Shown: piece after piece, positions 32,726 to 40,950 of the stretch | How positions within the stretch are numbered: position 1 is the first letter of the stretch | Layout: the number at the start of each line of letters is the position of its first letter | DNA from: Paraburkholderia guartelaensis | Lineage (GTDB): Bacteria > Pseudomonadota > Gammaproteobacteria > Burkholderiales > Burkholderiaceae | DNA: 42,333 nucleotides | Direction of reading: 5' to 3' | NCBI RefSeq assembly: GCF_004353905.1 | Contig: NZ_SMOD01000056.1 | Location: 1-42,333, forward strand | Made by a program: the position numbers and the translations under genes | Notes under the pieces: generated by a model | Seen by the model: the letters and a program-made list of their open reading frames with translations, nothing else | What the model was told of the DNA's origin: nothing | Database searches by the model: none

Positions 32726-35425
32726 ATGAGAATCGTTATCGGTCTGGTAGAGCATATCGGCGACATCGTCGCGTGTGAGCCGGTTGCCCGTTACCTGAAG
32801 ATGAAGCACCCCGACAGCACGGTGGCGTGGGTTGTCAACAAAGCCTATCGCGAGCTTATTGATTCGAATCCTCACGTCGATGAGACGGTGGCCGTCGATT
32901 GCCTGACGGACTGGATCAAGATCTCCCGGCATGGGGGATACGACAAGGTCGTCGATCTGCACGTCAACTACCGTGTTTGTTCGCATTGCCGTGTTCCGCT
33001 GATCAAGGATCAGGGCAATCCATTCATTAACGCCTACGAGTGGCTGGACTATGGCGCGTTGCTCGAAGCGTTCTCGATGGGCGCCGGGCTGCCGAAGCTT
33101 TCGGCGGCTCCACGGCTCTATATCGGCGATGCAGACCGCCGTGCGGTTGACGCGCTGGGGCTTCCGGCGCAGTACTGTGTGATCCACCGCGAGTCGAACA
33201 ACGTCGACAAAGACTGGACCAGTGAAAACTGGCAGGCACTGGCGCGCTGGATTGCGACGGAACTGAAGCTGCCGATCGTGGAGGTCGGTGTGAGCAAGGA
33301 GGGCGAACCGTCCCCGCTGGCTGCACTGGCTACCGACCTGAGAAGCCGTACGAGCATCCTCGCAACGGCAGAGGTCATTCGCCGTGCGCGTTTCTTTATC
33401 GGCGTCGACAGCGGCCCGTCGCATCTCGCGAACGCCGTATGCACGCCTGGCGTCGTCCTGCTCGGCCGTATGGGCGCATTTCGTCAGTACACGCCGTATA
33501 CGGGCCTCTATGGCAGCGACGCGCCGGAGGTTAAGCTCGCCCGCAATCTGCTCGGTCCCGCGCACGAGTTGCGGGCTCAGGATGTCATCGAGGCCACGCG
33601 CTATGTGGCCAATATCCTTGACGGGCGAGGCGAGAATTCGGAAAGCAGCCCGGTGGTGCCCAAGGCGCCACCAAAATCTATTGCCTTTGACGACACGGAT
33701 ATCGCGCTGCTGCGCCAGTCTTCGCTTTACGATGCGGCTTGGTACATGCTGCACCACCCAGAAGTCGAGGCGTCGAAAATGGATCCGGCCGAGCATTATC
33801 TGACCATCGGCGGCGCGCTCGGATATCGCCCCGGTCCGGAATTCGATGTGAAGCAGTACCTGAAGCGCAATGAGGATGTAGCCGCCTCGGGCATGAACCC
33901 GGTGCTACATTACATTCGTTTCGGCGAACTCGAAGGGCGCGCTGGCGCAGTGCAGACGCAACCGGCAGGTGGGCATCACGACCTCAAGCTCGAGAGCAAT
34001 GGCCGGTCACTGTACGCCGATCCGCCGCGCCTTTCGGACGCCCTGGAGCAACCCACCATCGTGCTGTCGTCGCGAGAGGCCCAGGTGCCGGATGCCGAAC
34101 TGCCTCGCACGTTCGCTTTTTATCTGCCGCAATTCCACCCGATTCCAGAGAACAATTGGGCGCACGGCCCCGGTTTTACCGAGTGGAACAACGTCATCAA
34201 GGCAAAGCCGCTGTTCAAGGGGCATTACCAGCCGAAGATTCCCGGGGAACTCGGCTACTATGATTTGCGCTCGTTCGACGTCATGCGCCAGCAGGTCGAG
34301 CTGGCGACGGAGTATGGCATTTCGGGCTTGTGCTTCTACTACTACTATTTCCATGGCAAGAAGCTGCTTTACAAGCCGATCGAGAATTACATCAATTCCG
34401 ATCTGAAAATGCCGTTCTTCTTCCTTTGGGCAAACGAGAACTGGAGCAAGCGCTGGGATGGTGGCGACAACGAGGTCATCATCGCCCAGCAGCACTCGAA
34501 GGAAGATGACCTTGCTTTCATCCGGGAACTGATGCCCCTTTTTGAGGATGACCGCTACACGAAGGTGAACGGTAAGCCGGTGCTGTGCATCTATAAGGCG
34601 CATTTGTTCCCGGACATTCTCAGCACAACCGAGATCTGGCGCGACGAGATGGCTCGGCGCGGATTCCCTGGAATCTATCTGGTGATGGTCGACGACTGGA
34701 CGCCTGAGCCGCCGCAACCGCGACAACTTGGTTTCGATGCGAGCTACGAGATTCCTTCGAATGTTGTGCCGCCCGACGTGCTCAGTCGCGAGACCGATTC
34801 GCTCGACCTGCCGGAGAATTTCACGGGTCGAATCGTTGACTATGACAGATTTGCGCGATTCCACATGAGTAGGCCCGCGCCGGAGTACCGCCGGTTCCGC
34901 ACCGTGATGCTGCCTTGGGACAATACCCCGCGCTATGGCTCGCGTGCACTTGTGCACGTCAATACGGAAGGCGACTCTTACCGGTTGTGGCTCGCACAGG
35001 CATTGCTCGATACCTACAGGCGCTACCCGGCCGAGGAACGGATCGTGTTCCTGCATTCGTGGAATGAATGGTGCGAAGGAACCTACCTCGAGCCGGACGG
35101 CCGGCGTGGACGCCGGTATCTTGAAGAAACGCGTGACGCGATTGCCGACGTAAAGAACGTCCTCGCGCTGCAAGGCAGCGAGGAGTACGCGCGGGCGCTG
35201 GCGTTGCTCGAGCGGGTCCAGCGTGTCAAGGACGAGGGCGCGTACCGGATTTTCCAGGCGGCGCGCGCGCAATCCGGCGCACTGTGGCGGGATCGCGAGG
35301 CGCTGCGCACCGAGCTTGCGGCCGCGCGATCGGCGAACGTGAACGAGGAACCGGCCAATTCGGGCAGGCCTGCGTTGGGGGCAGTGAAGCATCGGTTGCG
35401 TCGGATAATTAGCGACCGACGTTGA
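32726..35425 (+). CDS. GT9 (heptosyltransferase-like) - repeat linker - WbsX fusion
   Basis: An 899-residue protein. Residues 1-300 are a GT9 domain: MRIVIGLVEHIGDIVACEPV, CVIHRESNNVDKDWTSENW and FFIGVDSGPSHLANAV near 222-238. Residues 330-405 hold two repeats (SLYDAAWYMLHHPEVEAS; FDVKQYLKRNEDVAAS) each ending in P-x-x-HY-x-x-x-G, common linkers in rhamnan-type transferases. Residues 460-810 are a WbsX-type domain related to GH99: FYLPQFHPIPENNWAHGPGF, GISGLCFYYYYFHGKKLL, FFFLWANENWSKRWDG and HSWNEWCEGTYLEPD. A coiled and basic tail ends RLRRIISDRR. It is probably a bifunctional transferase. The substrates are unknown; the GT9 part need not use heptose. Confidence 0.88.
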   Translation: MRIVIGLVEHIGDIVACEPVARYLKMKHPDSTVAWVVNKAYRELIDSNPHVDETVAVDCLTDWIKISRHGGYDKVVDLHVNYRVCSHCRVPLIKDQGNPFINAYEWLDYGALLEAFSMGAGLPKLSAAPRLYIGDADRRAVDALGLPAQYCVIHRESNNVDKDWTSENWQALARWIATELKLPIVEVGVSKEGEPSPLAALATDLRSRTSILATAEVIRRARFFIGVDSGPSHLANAVCTPGVVLLGRMGAFRQYTPYTGLYGSDAPEVKLARNLLGPAHELRAQDVIEATRYVANILDGRGENSESSPVVPKAPPKSIAFDDTDIALLRQSSLYDAAWYMLHHPEVEASKMDPAEHYLTIGGALGYRPGPEFDVKQYLKRNEDVAASGMNPVLHYIRFGELEGRAGAVQTQPAGGHHDLKLESNGRSLYADPPRLSDALEQPTIVLSSREAQVPDAELPRTFAFYLPQFHPIPENNWAHGPGFTEWNNVIKAKPLFKGHYQPKIPGELGYYDLRSFDVMRQQVELATEYGISGLCFYYYYFHGKKLLYKPIENYINSDLKMPFFFLWANENWSKRWDGGDNEVIIAQQHSKEDDLAFIRELMPLFEDDRYTKVNGKPVLCIYKAHLFPDILSTTEIWRDEMARRGFPGIYLVMVDDWTPEPPQPRQLGFDASYEIPSNVVPPDVLSRETDSLDLPENFTGRIVDYDRFARFHMSRPAPEYRRFRTVMLPWDNTPRYGSRALVHVNTEGDSYRLWLAQALLDTYRRYPAEERIVFLHSWNEWCEGTYLEPDGRRGRRYLEETRDAIADVKNVLALQGSEEYARALALLERVQRVKDEGAYRIFQAARAQSGALWRDREALRTELAAARSANVNEEPANSGRPALGAVKHRLRRIISDRR

Positions 35426-35672
35426 CCATGCCGCGGCGTGCGCAAAGTCGCCTGCGTGAGCAAGGCAGCTTTGCGTGCCCGGTTGTTTCTGCAGTTACGC
35501 TCGGGAATAGAATAACCGACGTATGGGGCTCTAGCTGTGCCACGGCTCGTACGCGAAATGAGCCCTCGTGCGAGCCCGGATATCCGGCCGACCAGCGAGG
35601 GTTCGTTGCTTTGCGTAGCAGCGCCCTCTGCACTTGATTGTTGGCCCAGCCCCTGACTTTCCTCCATTCCAG

Positions 35673-36680
35673 ATGAGCGTGACGACTTCTCCCGCGACGT
35701 CCGTTGGCATTGCAATGTGTACATGCAACGGTATCGCTTTCCTTGATGCGCAACTGCAGTCTTTGACTGACCAGTCGCGTCTACCAGATCAGATCGTTGT
35801 GAGCGATGATCGCTCCGACGACGGCACCTGGGAGCATCTTGTTGAGTGGAGCGAGTATGTGCGTTCGTCTATGGGCATACGGGTCACGCTTCTTCGCAAT
35901 GAGAAGCGGCTGGGTGTGACGCGCAACTTCGAACAAGCGATACGCGCGCTCGATACCTGCATTATTTTTCTTGCGGACCAGGATGACGTTTGGGCGCACG
36001 ATAAGATTGCGATTATGGGCGCCTACCTCGAAACACACCCGTCAGCACTCCTTGTGCATTCCGACGCGGAGTTAGTTGACGAGGATGATCGAGACCTTGG
36101 ACAAACGCTCTTCCAGTCGCTTTACCTTTCCGCAGCAGAACGCGTGCTGGTCCAGCAGCAGCGGTTCTTCGAAGTCTATTGCCGCCGGAATCTCGTGACA
36201 GGGACGGCCGCTGCTTTCCGGCGCGAATTGCTTGACGTCGCGCTGCCTATTCCCCCCGAATGGCTGCATGACGAGTGGCTTGCGGCCTGTGCAGCGGCAT
36301 GGAAAGCGGTCGCGATGCTGCCGGAAAAGCTGGTCCGCTATCGACAACATGGCCGGAATGCAATTGGCGTCCCGACGGGCAGGATTTCGTGGCTCGCCGC
36401 TTACGTGAGGCGAGCGATCGCGTTGCCGCGTGACCGGTATCTGGCGCGCAAGATCTCGCGATTTGGGGTGCTGCACCGGCGACTGGGCGAAACACAGTTC
36501 GTACGCGCTGATGCGTTGGCGCTGTTGGCCGAAGCCGAGCAGCACTTTATCCGTCGGCGCGAGTTCCCACGCAATCCGGTGCAACGGGTTGCTTCGATTG
36601 TCAGGGAGGCGCGCACTAGAAGCTACCAACGTTTTGCCGATGGAGTGGCGGGTATGGTGCGCGACCTCATCAACCGCTAG
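35673..36680 (+). CDS. GT2-family glycosyltransferase, rhamnosyltransferase-like
   Basis: A 335-residue GT-A transferase. VGIAMCTCNGIAFLDAQLQS, VVSDDRSDDGTWE (D45, D46) and IIFLADQDDVWAHDK with the metal motif D102-x-D-D105 are typical of the rhamnosyl- and galactosyltransferase group. HDEWLAACAAAWKAV and YRQHGRNAIG close the domain. No transmembrane segment is seen; the basic C-terminus may touch the membrane. dTDP-rhamnose made by rfbBACD is a plausible donor (inference). ATG at 35673 is chosen by family start, but no clear Shine-Dalgarno sequence is present; a TTG at 35634 is possible. It lies 247 bases after the WbsX fusion gene, with no gene between. Confidence 0.82.
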   Translation: MSVTTSPATSVGIAMCTCNGIAFLDAQLQSLTDQSRLPDQIVVSDDRSDDGTWEHLVEWSEYVRSSMGIRVTLLRNEKRLGVTRNFEQAIRALDTCIIFLADQDDVWAHDKIAIMGAYLETHPSALLVHSDAELVDEDDRDLGQTLFQSLYLSAAERVLVQQQRFFEVYCRRNLVTGTAAAFRRELLDVALPIPPEWLHDEWLAACAAAWKAVAMLPEKLVRYRQHGRNAIGVPTGRISWLAAYVRRAIALPRDRYLARKISRFGVLHRRLGETQFVRADALALLAEAEQHFIRRREFPRNPVQRVASIVREARTRSYQRFADGVAGMVRDLINR

Positions 36681-37039
36681 TGTTGCGAGCCGGAAAGTTG
36701 CTTTGCTCACTATAGGCGGCTTTGTTGGAAGTCAGGCAGCCTTCACAAGGGGGCCCTCCCAGGATGATCCAATTCGTGGGGTGGAATCCTTGATAAAATG
36801 CACCTTTCTTCGGCGTAAGTCTCGCGAAAAGCATCAGTCAGCGAAGTCTGGACTCGTTGCAATGGCAACGCTCATGTGTTCGCACTCGCGACACAGAAGA
36901 TTACACCGCAGTGCTCCGCCGGCCCATCTGAAGGGCAAATATCCGAGTTCGTCCAGAGTGGCCATATCGAGATGCGCTTGCTGGTGACGATTAGGATTGC
37001 GGTGGGCTCGCGAAAGCTTTGGGGATATCGATCAAACAA
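36681..37039. other. 359-base stretch without a convincing gene
   Basis: Between the GT2 gene and the membrane protein gene. Plus-strand frames stay open but lack motifs and a good start, and base composition is lower in GC than the genes before it. No hairpin followed by a T tract and no clear promoter was found, although a new transcription unit probably starts here. Confidence 0.4.
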
Positions 37040-38671
37040 ATGAAGGTACTATCTCGCGGTCTTTTTCTGTTGGGTCTTGCAGTAGCTCTCGTCACAACAG
37101 CAGGCGTCGTCCTCAATTACTCTCCCGTCCCATATTGGGACCAGTGGATCGGTAACGTTGACTGGTACATGAAAGCCAATCAGAGTTGGTGGCCGGCTTT
37201 CTGGTCGCTGCACAACGAGCACCGCCTGCTGTTCTCCCGCCTGATCTTCTATCCTGACATGCGCTGGTTCGGCGGCGTGAACGTCCTCTCGTTCATCAGC
37301 AATGTCGTGATGTGTGGCCTGATGGCGCTGTCTTTATGGCGTGCCGCGATTTTCCGAAGCGGAATGACTGCGGAAGCGAAGCTTGCGACGGCCGGGATCA
37401 TCCTGGCGTTTTGTTTTTCGTGGATGCAGAGGGACAACTTTACCTGGGCGTTCCAGAACCAGTGGTTTGCCGTCGGGATGTTCGCGATTCTCGCTTTCCA
37501 CGCGCTTGCACTCAGTGCGGCAGGCGGATATTCGAAACGCTGGTTCGCGGCAGGCATTTTCGCAGCACTCACATCTGCGTTTTCGATGGCAAACGGGAGT
37601 TTGGCATGGCCAGTATTTATTTTGCTGATGGCCTACTATCGATTCCCGCTCCGATATTTTGCGGTCGCCATAGTCGTAGCACTCATGGAAGTCTTCTTTT
37701 ACTTCCACCACGCGGACGGCGCGATGGGAACTCTGCAGCACGGTACCCCGGGATGGGTGCTGCGACATGATCCTGTGGGCCTCGTGCGGTACGCCGTCGC
37801 CTACCTCGGTTCGCCCATCTACCACCCGTTCCATCGGTTCAAACTGGCAACGCTGGCAGGCTTGCTGGTTGTAGTCGGCACGGCAACAGGATTTGTTTGC
37901 GCGTGCAAGAACCGGGACATGAAGGTCATGCCGTTGCTCGCGACGGCCATATTCATGTGCATCACGGCGCTAGCGACAGGGATTGGTCGTCTGACTCTTG
38001 GGCTTGAAAGCGTGTTTGAGCCGCGCTATGCGACCAACGGCTTGCTCGCCTGGGCATCGATCCTGTTGTTCTGGGCGGTGAATCTGAAGCGGGAGACGAT
38101 GCGCCCATTGGTTTATGGTGGCATCGGCGTCGGTCTCCTGTCCGTTCTGGTCGTTCAGCCAGCAGCGTTTACCGGCAATCCCGACGTGCTCTACGGAAGG
38201 CTGGTAGCTGGTCAGGCAATGCGCGACGATATTTTCGATCGGCAGTACATGCAAGCGTTGTGGTTCGCTGGGCCGAACGGCGATGCAATCAAGCCGATCG
38301 TCCTTCAGGCACAGAAGGAGTCGATCAGCATTTTGCGCCCCAATGCAACCGGCTACGACACACCGCCCGATCACATAGATTCAACTAAGACCTGCCCAGG
38401 TGCGTATGACAGTACGAAGCCCACGGAGACACCAGGATGGCAGCGCGCAGAAGGATGGACCTATGCGGATCACGGAAGGGCTCGCACTGTGGCGATCACA
38501 GACGCGTCTGGAAAGACTGTTGGTTCTGGCGTGGTCGGCGGGTACCGACCCGACGCTGCTGCGGCTGTTGGCACGAGGAATAAGCGGCTCGGATGGGTGG
38601 CTTTCTATCGCGATACGCCCAACATTCATGTGTTTGCGAAGACCGGCACCGGGTATTGCATGATCCGATGA
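37040..38671 (+). CDS. polytopic membrane protein, GT-C-like, unknown specificity
   Basis: A 543-residue protein. An N-terminal helix (7-27) is followed by a loop with P31-Y-W-D-Q-W36 and H58-N-E-H-R62, then about nine more transmembrane helices to about residue 395, and a soluble C-terminal domain (about 430-543). W-D-x-W plus H-N-E-H-R in the first large loop recurs in membrane proteins of O-antigen loci and resembles the acidic catalytic loop of GT-C enzymes that use polyprenyl-phosphate sugars. It could add side-branch sugars on the periplasmic side; a polymerase or acyl-type role cannot be excluded. ATG at 37040 (MKVLSRGLFL) is chosen for the signal-like N-terminus, though the ribosome-binding site is weak. 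Confidence 0.7.
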   Translation: MKVLSRGLFLLGLAVALVTTAGVVLNYSPVPYWDQWIGNVDWYMKANQSWWPAFWSLHNEHRLLFSRLIFYPDMRWFGGVNVLSFISNVVMCGLMALSLWRAAIFRSGMTAEAKLATAGIILAFCFSWMQRDNFTWAFQNQWFAVGMFAILAFHALALSAAGGYSKRWFAAGIFAALTSAFSMANGSLAWPVFILLMAYYRFPLRYFAVAIVVALMEVFFYFHHADGAMGTLQHGTPGWVLRHDPVGLVRYAVAYLGSPIYHPFHRFKLATLAGLLVVVGTATGFVCACKNRDMKVMPLLATAIFMCITALATGIGRLTLGLESVFEPRYATNGLLAWASILLFWAVNLKRETMRPLVYGGIGVGLLSVLVVQPAAFTGNPDVLYGRLVAGQAMRDDIFDRQYMQALWFAGPNGDAIKPIVLQAQKESISILRPNATGYDTPPDHIDSTKTCPGAYDSTKPTETPGWQRAEGWTYADHGRARTVAITDASGKTVGSGVVGGYRPDAAAAVGTRNKRLGWVAFYRDTPNIHVFAKTGTGYCMIR

Positions 38672-38748
38672 CGGTTTGAACTGACTCGTGGCAGCGGTCA
38701 GTATGCTTTCTCCCGGTCAGCACAGGAAAATTAAACGGCCTTGGGACA

Positions 38749-38777
38749 GACACTTCCCAGTCGTACTGGGGAGTGTC
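38749..38777 (+). terminator. 12-bp hairpin, possible terminator of the membrane protein gene
   Basis: GACACTTCCCAG at 38749-38760 pairs with CTGGGGAGTGTC at 38766-38777 (one G-T wobble), loop TCGTA, followed by AATTTG. It lies 78 bases after the stop. The stem is strong but the T tract is only three bases, so termination is likely rather than certain; it could also be a protein-binding site. Confidence 0.5.
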
Positions 38778-38896
38778 AATTTGCTAGAGGCGCGCTCCGC
38801 CAGCTACGGAAAGTCAGTTTCGTGGATGGCGTACCGTTTCGAGCGCGCTGGAGCGAGTCTGACCCTTATGGTGTCACATTGGCTGCACATTAGTGC

Positions 38897-38940
38897 GCCT
38901 TCCTTCACCTATAATGGGCCTTCCTTACCGTGGAGGAAGG
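38897..38940 (+). promoter_or_regulatory. repeats, TATAAT and Shine-Dalgarno hairpin before the first TylF-like gene
   Basis: GCCTTCCTT occurs twice, at 38897-38905 and 38918-38926, exactly 21 bases apart, with TATAAT (38910-38915) between them. The second copy can pair as CCTTCCT (38919-38925) with AGGAAGG (38934-38940), which overlaps the ribosome-binding sequence GGAGGAAGG three bases before the ATG. No good -35 element is visible. This could be an operator pair or translational control. If TATAAT is the true -10, the RNA would start near the hairpin's left arm and the stem might not form. Confidence 0.45.
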
Positions 38941-38942
38941 TT

Positions 38943-39719
38943 ATGTCGCTTTTGAACGTCGCTCGGAAGTTCTTGAAAGACGATGCCCCTGTAACGGATT
39001 CGAAACCAGACTGGAAAGTTGAGCGTAAGTTTTCGCACCCGCAGCGATACACACAGAACTATGCGAAGTACGTTGCCTTGGGCGGGCTGGTCGAACCGGA
39101 AGAGGATGCCGCGAGGTTTGCAAACGGTCAGGACTCTCACAACGGCGACATGGGTCGGTTCTATTCGCTCTGTCTCATCTCCGACCTGGTAGCAAAGCAT
39201 AAGGTACCGGGTGATTTCGTCGAATTCGGTGTCTGGCAAGGTAATACCGCCGAAGTTTTGGCCGCCTTCGCGCGTCGGCAGCAACGAACCCTCTACTTGC
39301 TCGACACCTTCGAGGGCTTTCCGGACGAAGATCTCGATAAGGACGAAAAGCATCTGACTGGGACGTTCAAAGATACGAGCCTTGAGGCCGTAAAAGGTCG
39401 CGTTGGTGAGGAGGGGACCGTATTCGTCAAGGGCCACTTTCCTGAAACGGCATCGCAATTGCCTGACGACGGCCAATATGCGATCGTGCACATCGACTGC
39501 GATCTATACGTCCCGATGGTTGCGGCTTTGGAGTATTTTTATCCGCGTATGGCACCGGGCGGCTTTATCCTCATGCATGACTACGGAAGCCTCTGTTGGG
39601 ATGGGGCAGAAAAGGCCGTGGAGGAATTCTTTGCCGATAAGGCAGAGGGCATCATGCCATTACCCGATCTCTGCAGTACTGTAGTCGTGCGGAAGAATAA
39701 GAAAGCTCGCTACCGATAA
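38943..39719 (+). CDS. TylF/MycF-type O-methyltransferase, copy 1
   Basis: A 258-residue class I SAM- and metal-dependent methyltransferase. DFVEFGVWQGNTAEVLAAFA (91-110) is the SAM site, then YLLDTFEGFPDED (118-130), VHIDCDLYVPM (182-192) with metal-binding Asp, and PGGFILMHDYGSL (205-217). TylF relatives methylate sugar hydroxyls in macrolides, and relatives in polysaccharide loci methylate deoxysugars. ATG at 38943 has GGAGGAAGG just upstream. A close paralogue follows 388 bases later. It appears to be its own transcription unit, unlike the tightly packed rfb genes. Confidence 0.88.
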   Translation: MSLLNVARKFLKDDAPVTDSKPDWKVERKFSHPQRYTQNYAKYVALGGLVEPEEDAARFANGQDSHNGDMGRFYSLCLISDLVAKHKVPGDFVEFGVWQGNTAEVLAAFARRQQRTLYLLDTFEGFPDEDLDKDEKHLTGTFKDTSLEAVKGRVGEEGTVFVKGHFPETASQLPDDGQYAIVHIDCDLYVPMVAALEYFYPRMAPGGFILMHDYGSLCWDGAEKAVEEFFADKAEGIMPLPDLCSTVVVRKNKKARYR

Positions 39720-40107
39720 ATTCCAATTCGCGCATGCATTGCATGCGATTACAAGAGCGGTCGTCACGACCGTTTGCACTGTCGCCTATTTAAAACGATC
39801 TAGGGGGTAATCAATATATATCCACCTTGCCGACAAAAAATAAGCGGGGATTCTGAGAATTTTCGACTTGCAGTTAATGGTCGTGATTTACGTATAGCGA
39901 GGGTGAGTTATCTGATCCAAGGTATGCGGCGCGTTGCGCTTCCCTGGTCGCATCGACTCACACGCCGCGTACCAAGGCAAGTATGGGGCGCTGATACAGG
40001 CGCGAGAATTGCACATCGTCGGCACGGTACTTGGTATATTCAGTTCTTGGATAGGATGTTACGCAGTTCTGCAACGTTAATTAGACTTTCTACGAAGGAG
40101 AGTTGTA
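39720..40107. other. AT-richer intergenic region with two palindromes
   Basis: 388 bases without a convincing gene. Just after the stop come two palindromes: CGCATGCA-T-TGCATGCG at 39731-39747 and CGGTCGT-C-ACGACCG at 39758-39772. Neither has a proper T tract, but the second is followed by TTTG and may assist termination. The middle (39780-39900) is AT-rich, unlike its surroundings. CAGTTCT is repeated at 40041-40047 and 40064-40070 before the second TylF-like gene. Confidence 0.5.
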
Positions 40108-40827
40108 ATGGCGCAAAGCACTGTAGCGGAAGTAAGTTGGCCAGATTTGCTTATCCCGAAAGCACCACAGAAATATACGGAAAATATTGAAAAATATCGC
40201 GCGCGCGGCGGAATTCTCGATCCGCAGACGGATATCTTGAAGTTCTCCCATAACGACCAGGCGAGATTCTTCGCATTCTGTTTGATCATCGATCAACTCG
40301 CGAAGGACAATATCAGCGGAGACTTTGCGGAACTCGGCGTGTTCAAGGGCAACTCAGCGCAGTTCCTGGCGGCGATTGCGCGTCGGCTTGGCCGAACGAC
40401 CTATCTGCTGGACACGTTTGAAGGGTTTGATGCGATGGATCTCTCCGAAAACGAGTCGCAGTTGAATGGGGCATTCGCTGATACAAGCCTTGATGCAGTT
40501 CGCGAAAAGGTTGGCGACGATCAAACGGTTTTTATCAAGGGTCGCTTCCCTGATACCGCCCCGCAGTTGCCAGCCGCCGGTACGTATTCGCTCGTCCATA
40601 TTGATTGCGATCTTGGCGAACCCATGGCTGCAGGACTTCACTATTTTTATCCTCGCGTTCGGCCCGGCGGCTTCATTATCATGCACGATTACAACAGTCT
40701 ATATTGGGACGGGGCTGAAACGGCCATTGATAGGTTCTTTGCGGATAAGCCGGAAAGCATTGTTCCGTTGCCGGATTTATGTGGCTCGGTAGTCGTGCGA
40801 AAGAACAAAGAGACTTATTACAGTTAG
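40108..40827 (+). CDS. TylF/MycF-type O-methyltransferase, copy 2
   Basis: A 239-residue paralogue of the gene at 38943. It has DFAELGVFKGNSAQFLAAIA, TYLLDTFEGFDAMD, VHIDCDLGEPM and PGGFIIMHDYNSLYWDGAE, ending PLPDLCGSVVVRKNKETYYS. The paralogues share most of the last 50 residues and the central D-T-F-E-G-F segment. They differ at the N-terminus and at the residue after HIDCDL (Tyr in copy 1, Gly here), close to the metal site, so acceptors may differ. ATG at 40108 has GAAGGAGAG upstream, a strong site. Codon use is less GC-biased than in housekeeping genes here, suggesting transfer. Confidence 0.87.
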   Translation: MAQSTVAEVSWPDLLIPKAPQKYTENIEKYRARGGILDPQTDILKFSHNDQARFFAFCLIIDQLAKDNISGDFAELGVFKGNSAQFLAAIARRLGRTTYLLDTFEGFDAMDLSENESQLNGAFADTSLDAVREKVGDDQTVFIKGRFPDTAPQLPAAGTYSLVHIDCDLGEPMAAGLHYFYPRVRPGGFIIMHDYNSLYWDGAETAIDRFFADKPESIVPLPDLCGSVVVRKNKETYYS

Positions 40828-40836
40828 ATTGCCATC

Positions 40837-40865
40837 AACCCGCCGGCCGCATGCCGGTCCGGGTT
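40837..40865. terminator. hairpin between convergent genes
   Basis: AACCCG-CCGGC at 40837-40847 and GCCGG-(TC)-CGGGTT at 40853-40865 form an 11-base-pair stem with a two-base bulge and CGCAT loop. It lies ten bases after the stop of the second TylF-like gene and 86 from the end of the convergent methyltransferase gene. There is no T tract on either side, so a terminator role is only likely. Confidence 0.45.
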
Positions 40866-40950
40866 GTACTAGTTACCCTAAACCGTTTGGCGAAGTGTAA
40901 GAGTGCCCCACTTTATAAGCGATTTCACAGGTTCGTTGTCGACCCGAACT

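Noticed and set aside
39903..40190. A 95-codon plus-strand frame before the second TylF-like gene
   Set aside because: It runs into that gene in another frame, lacks a ribosome-binding site and resembles no family.
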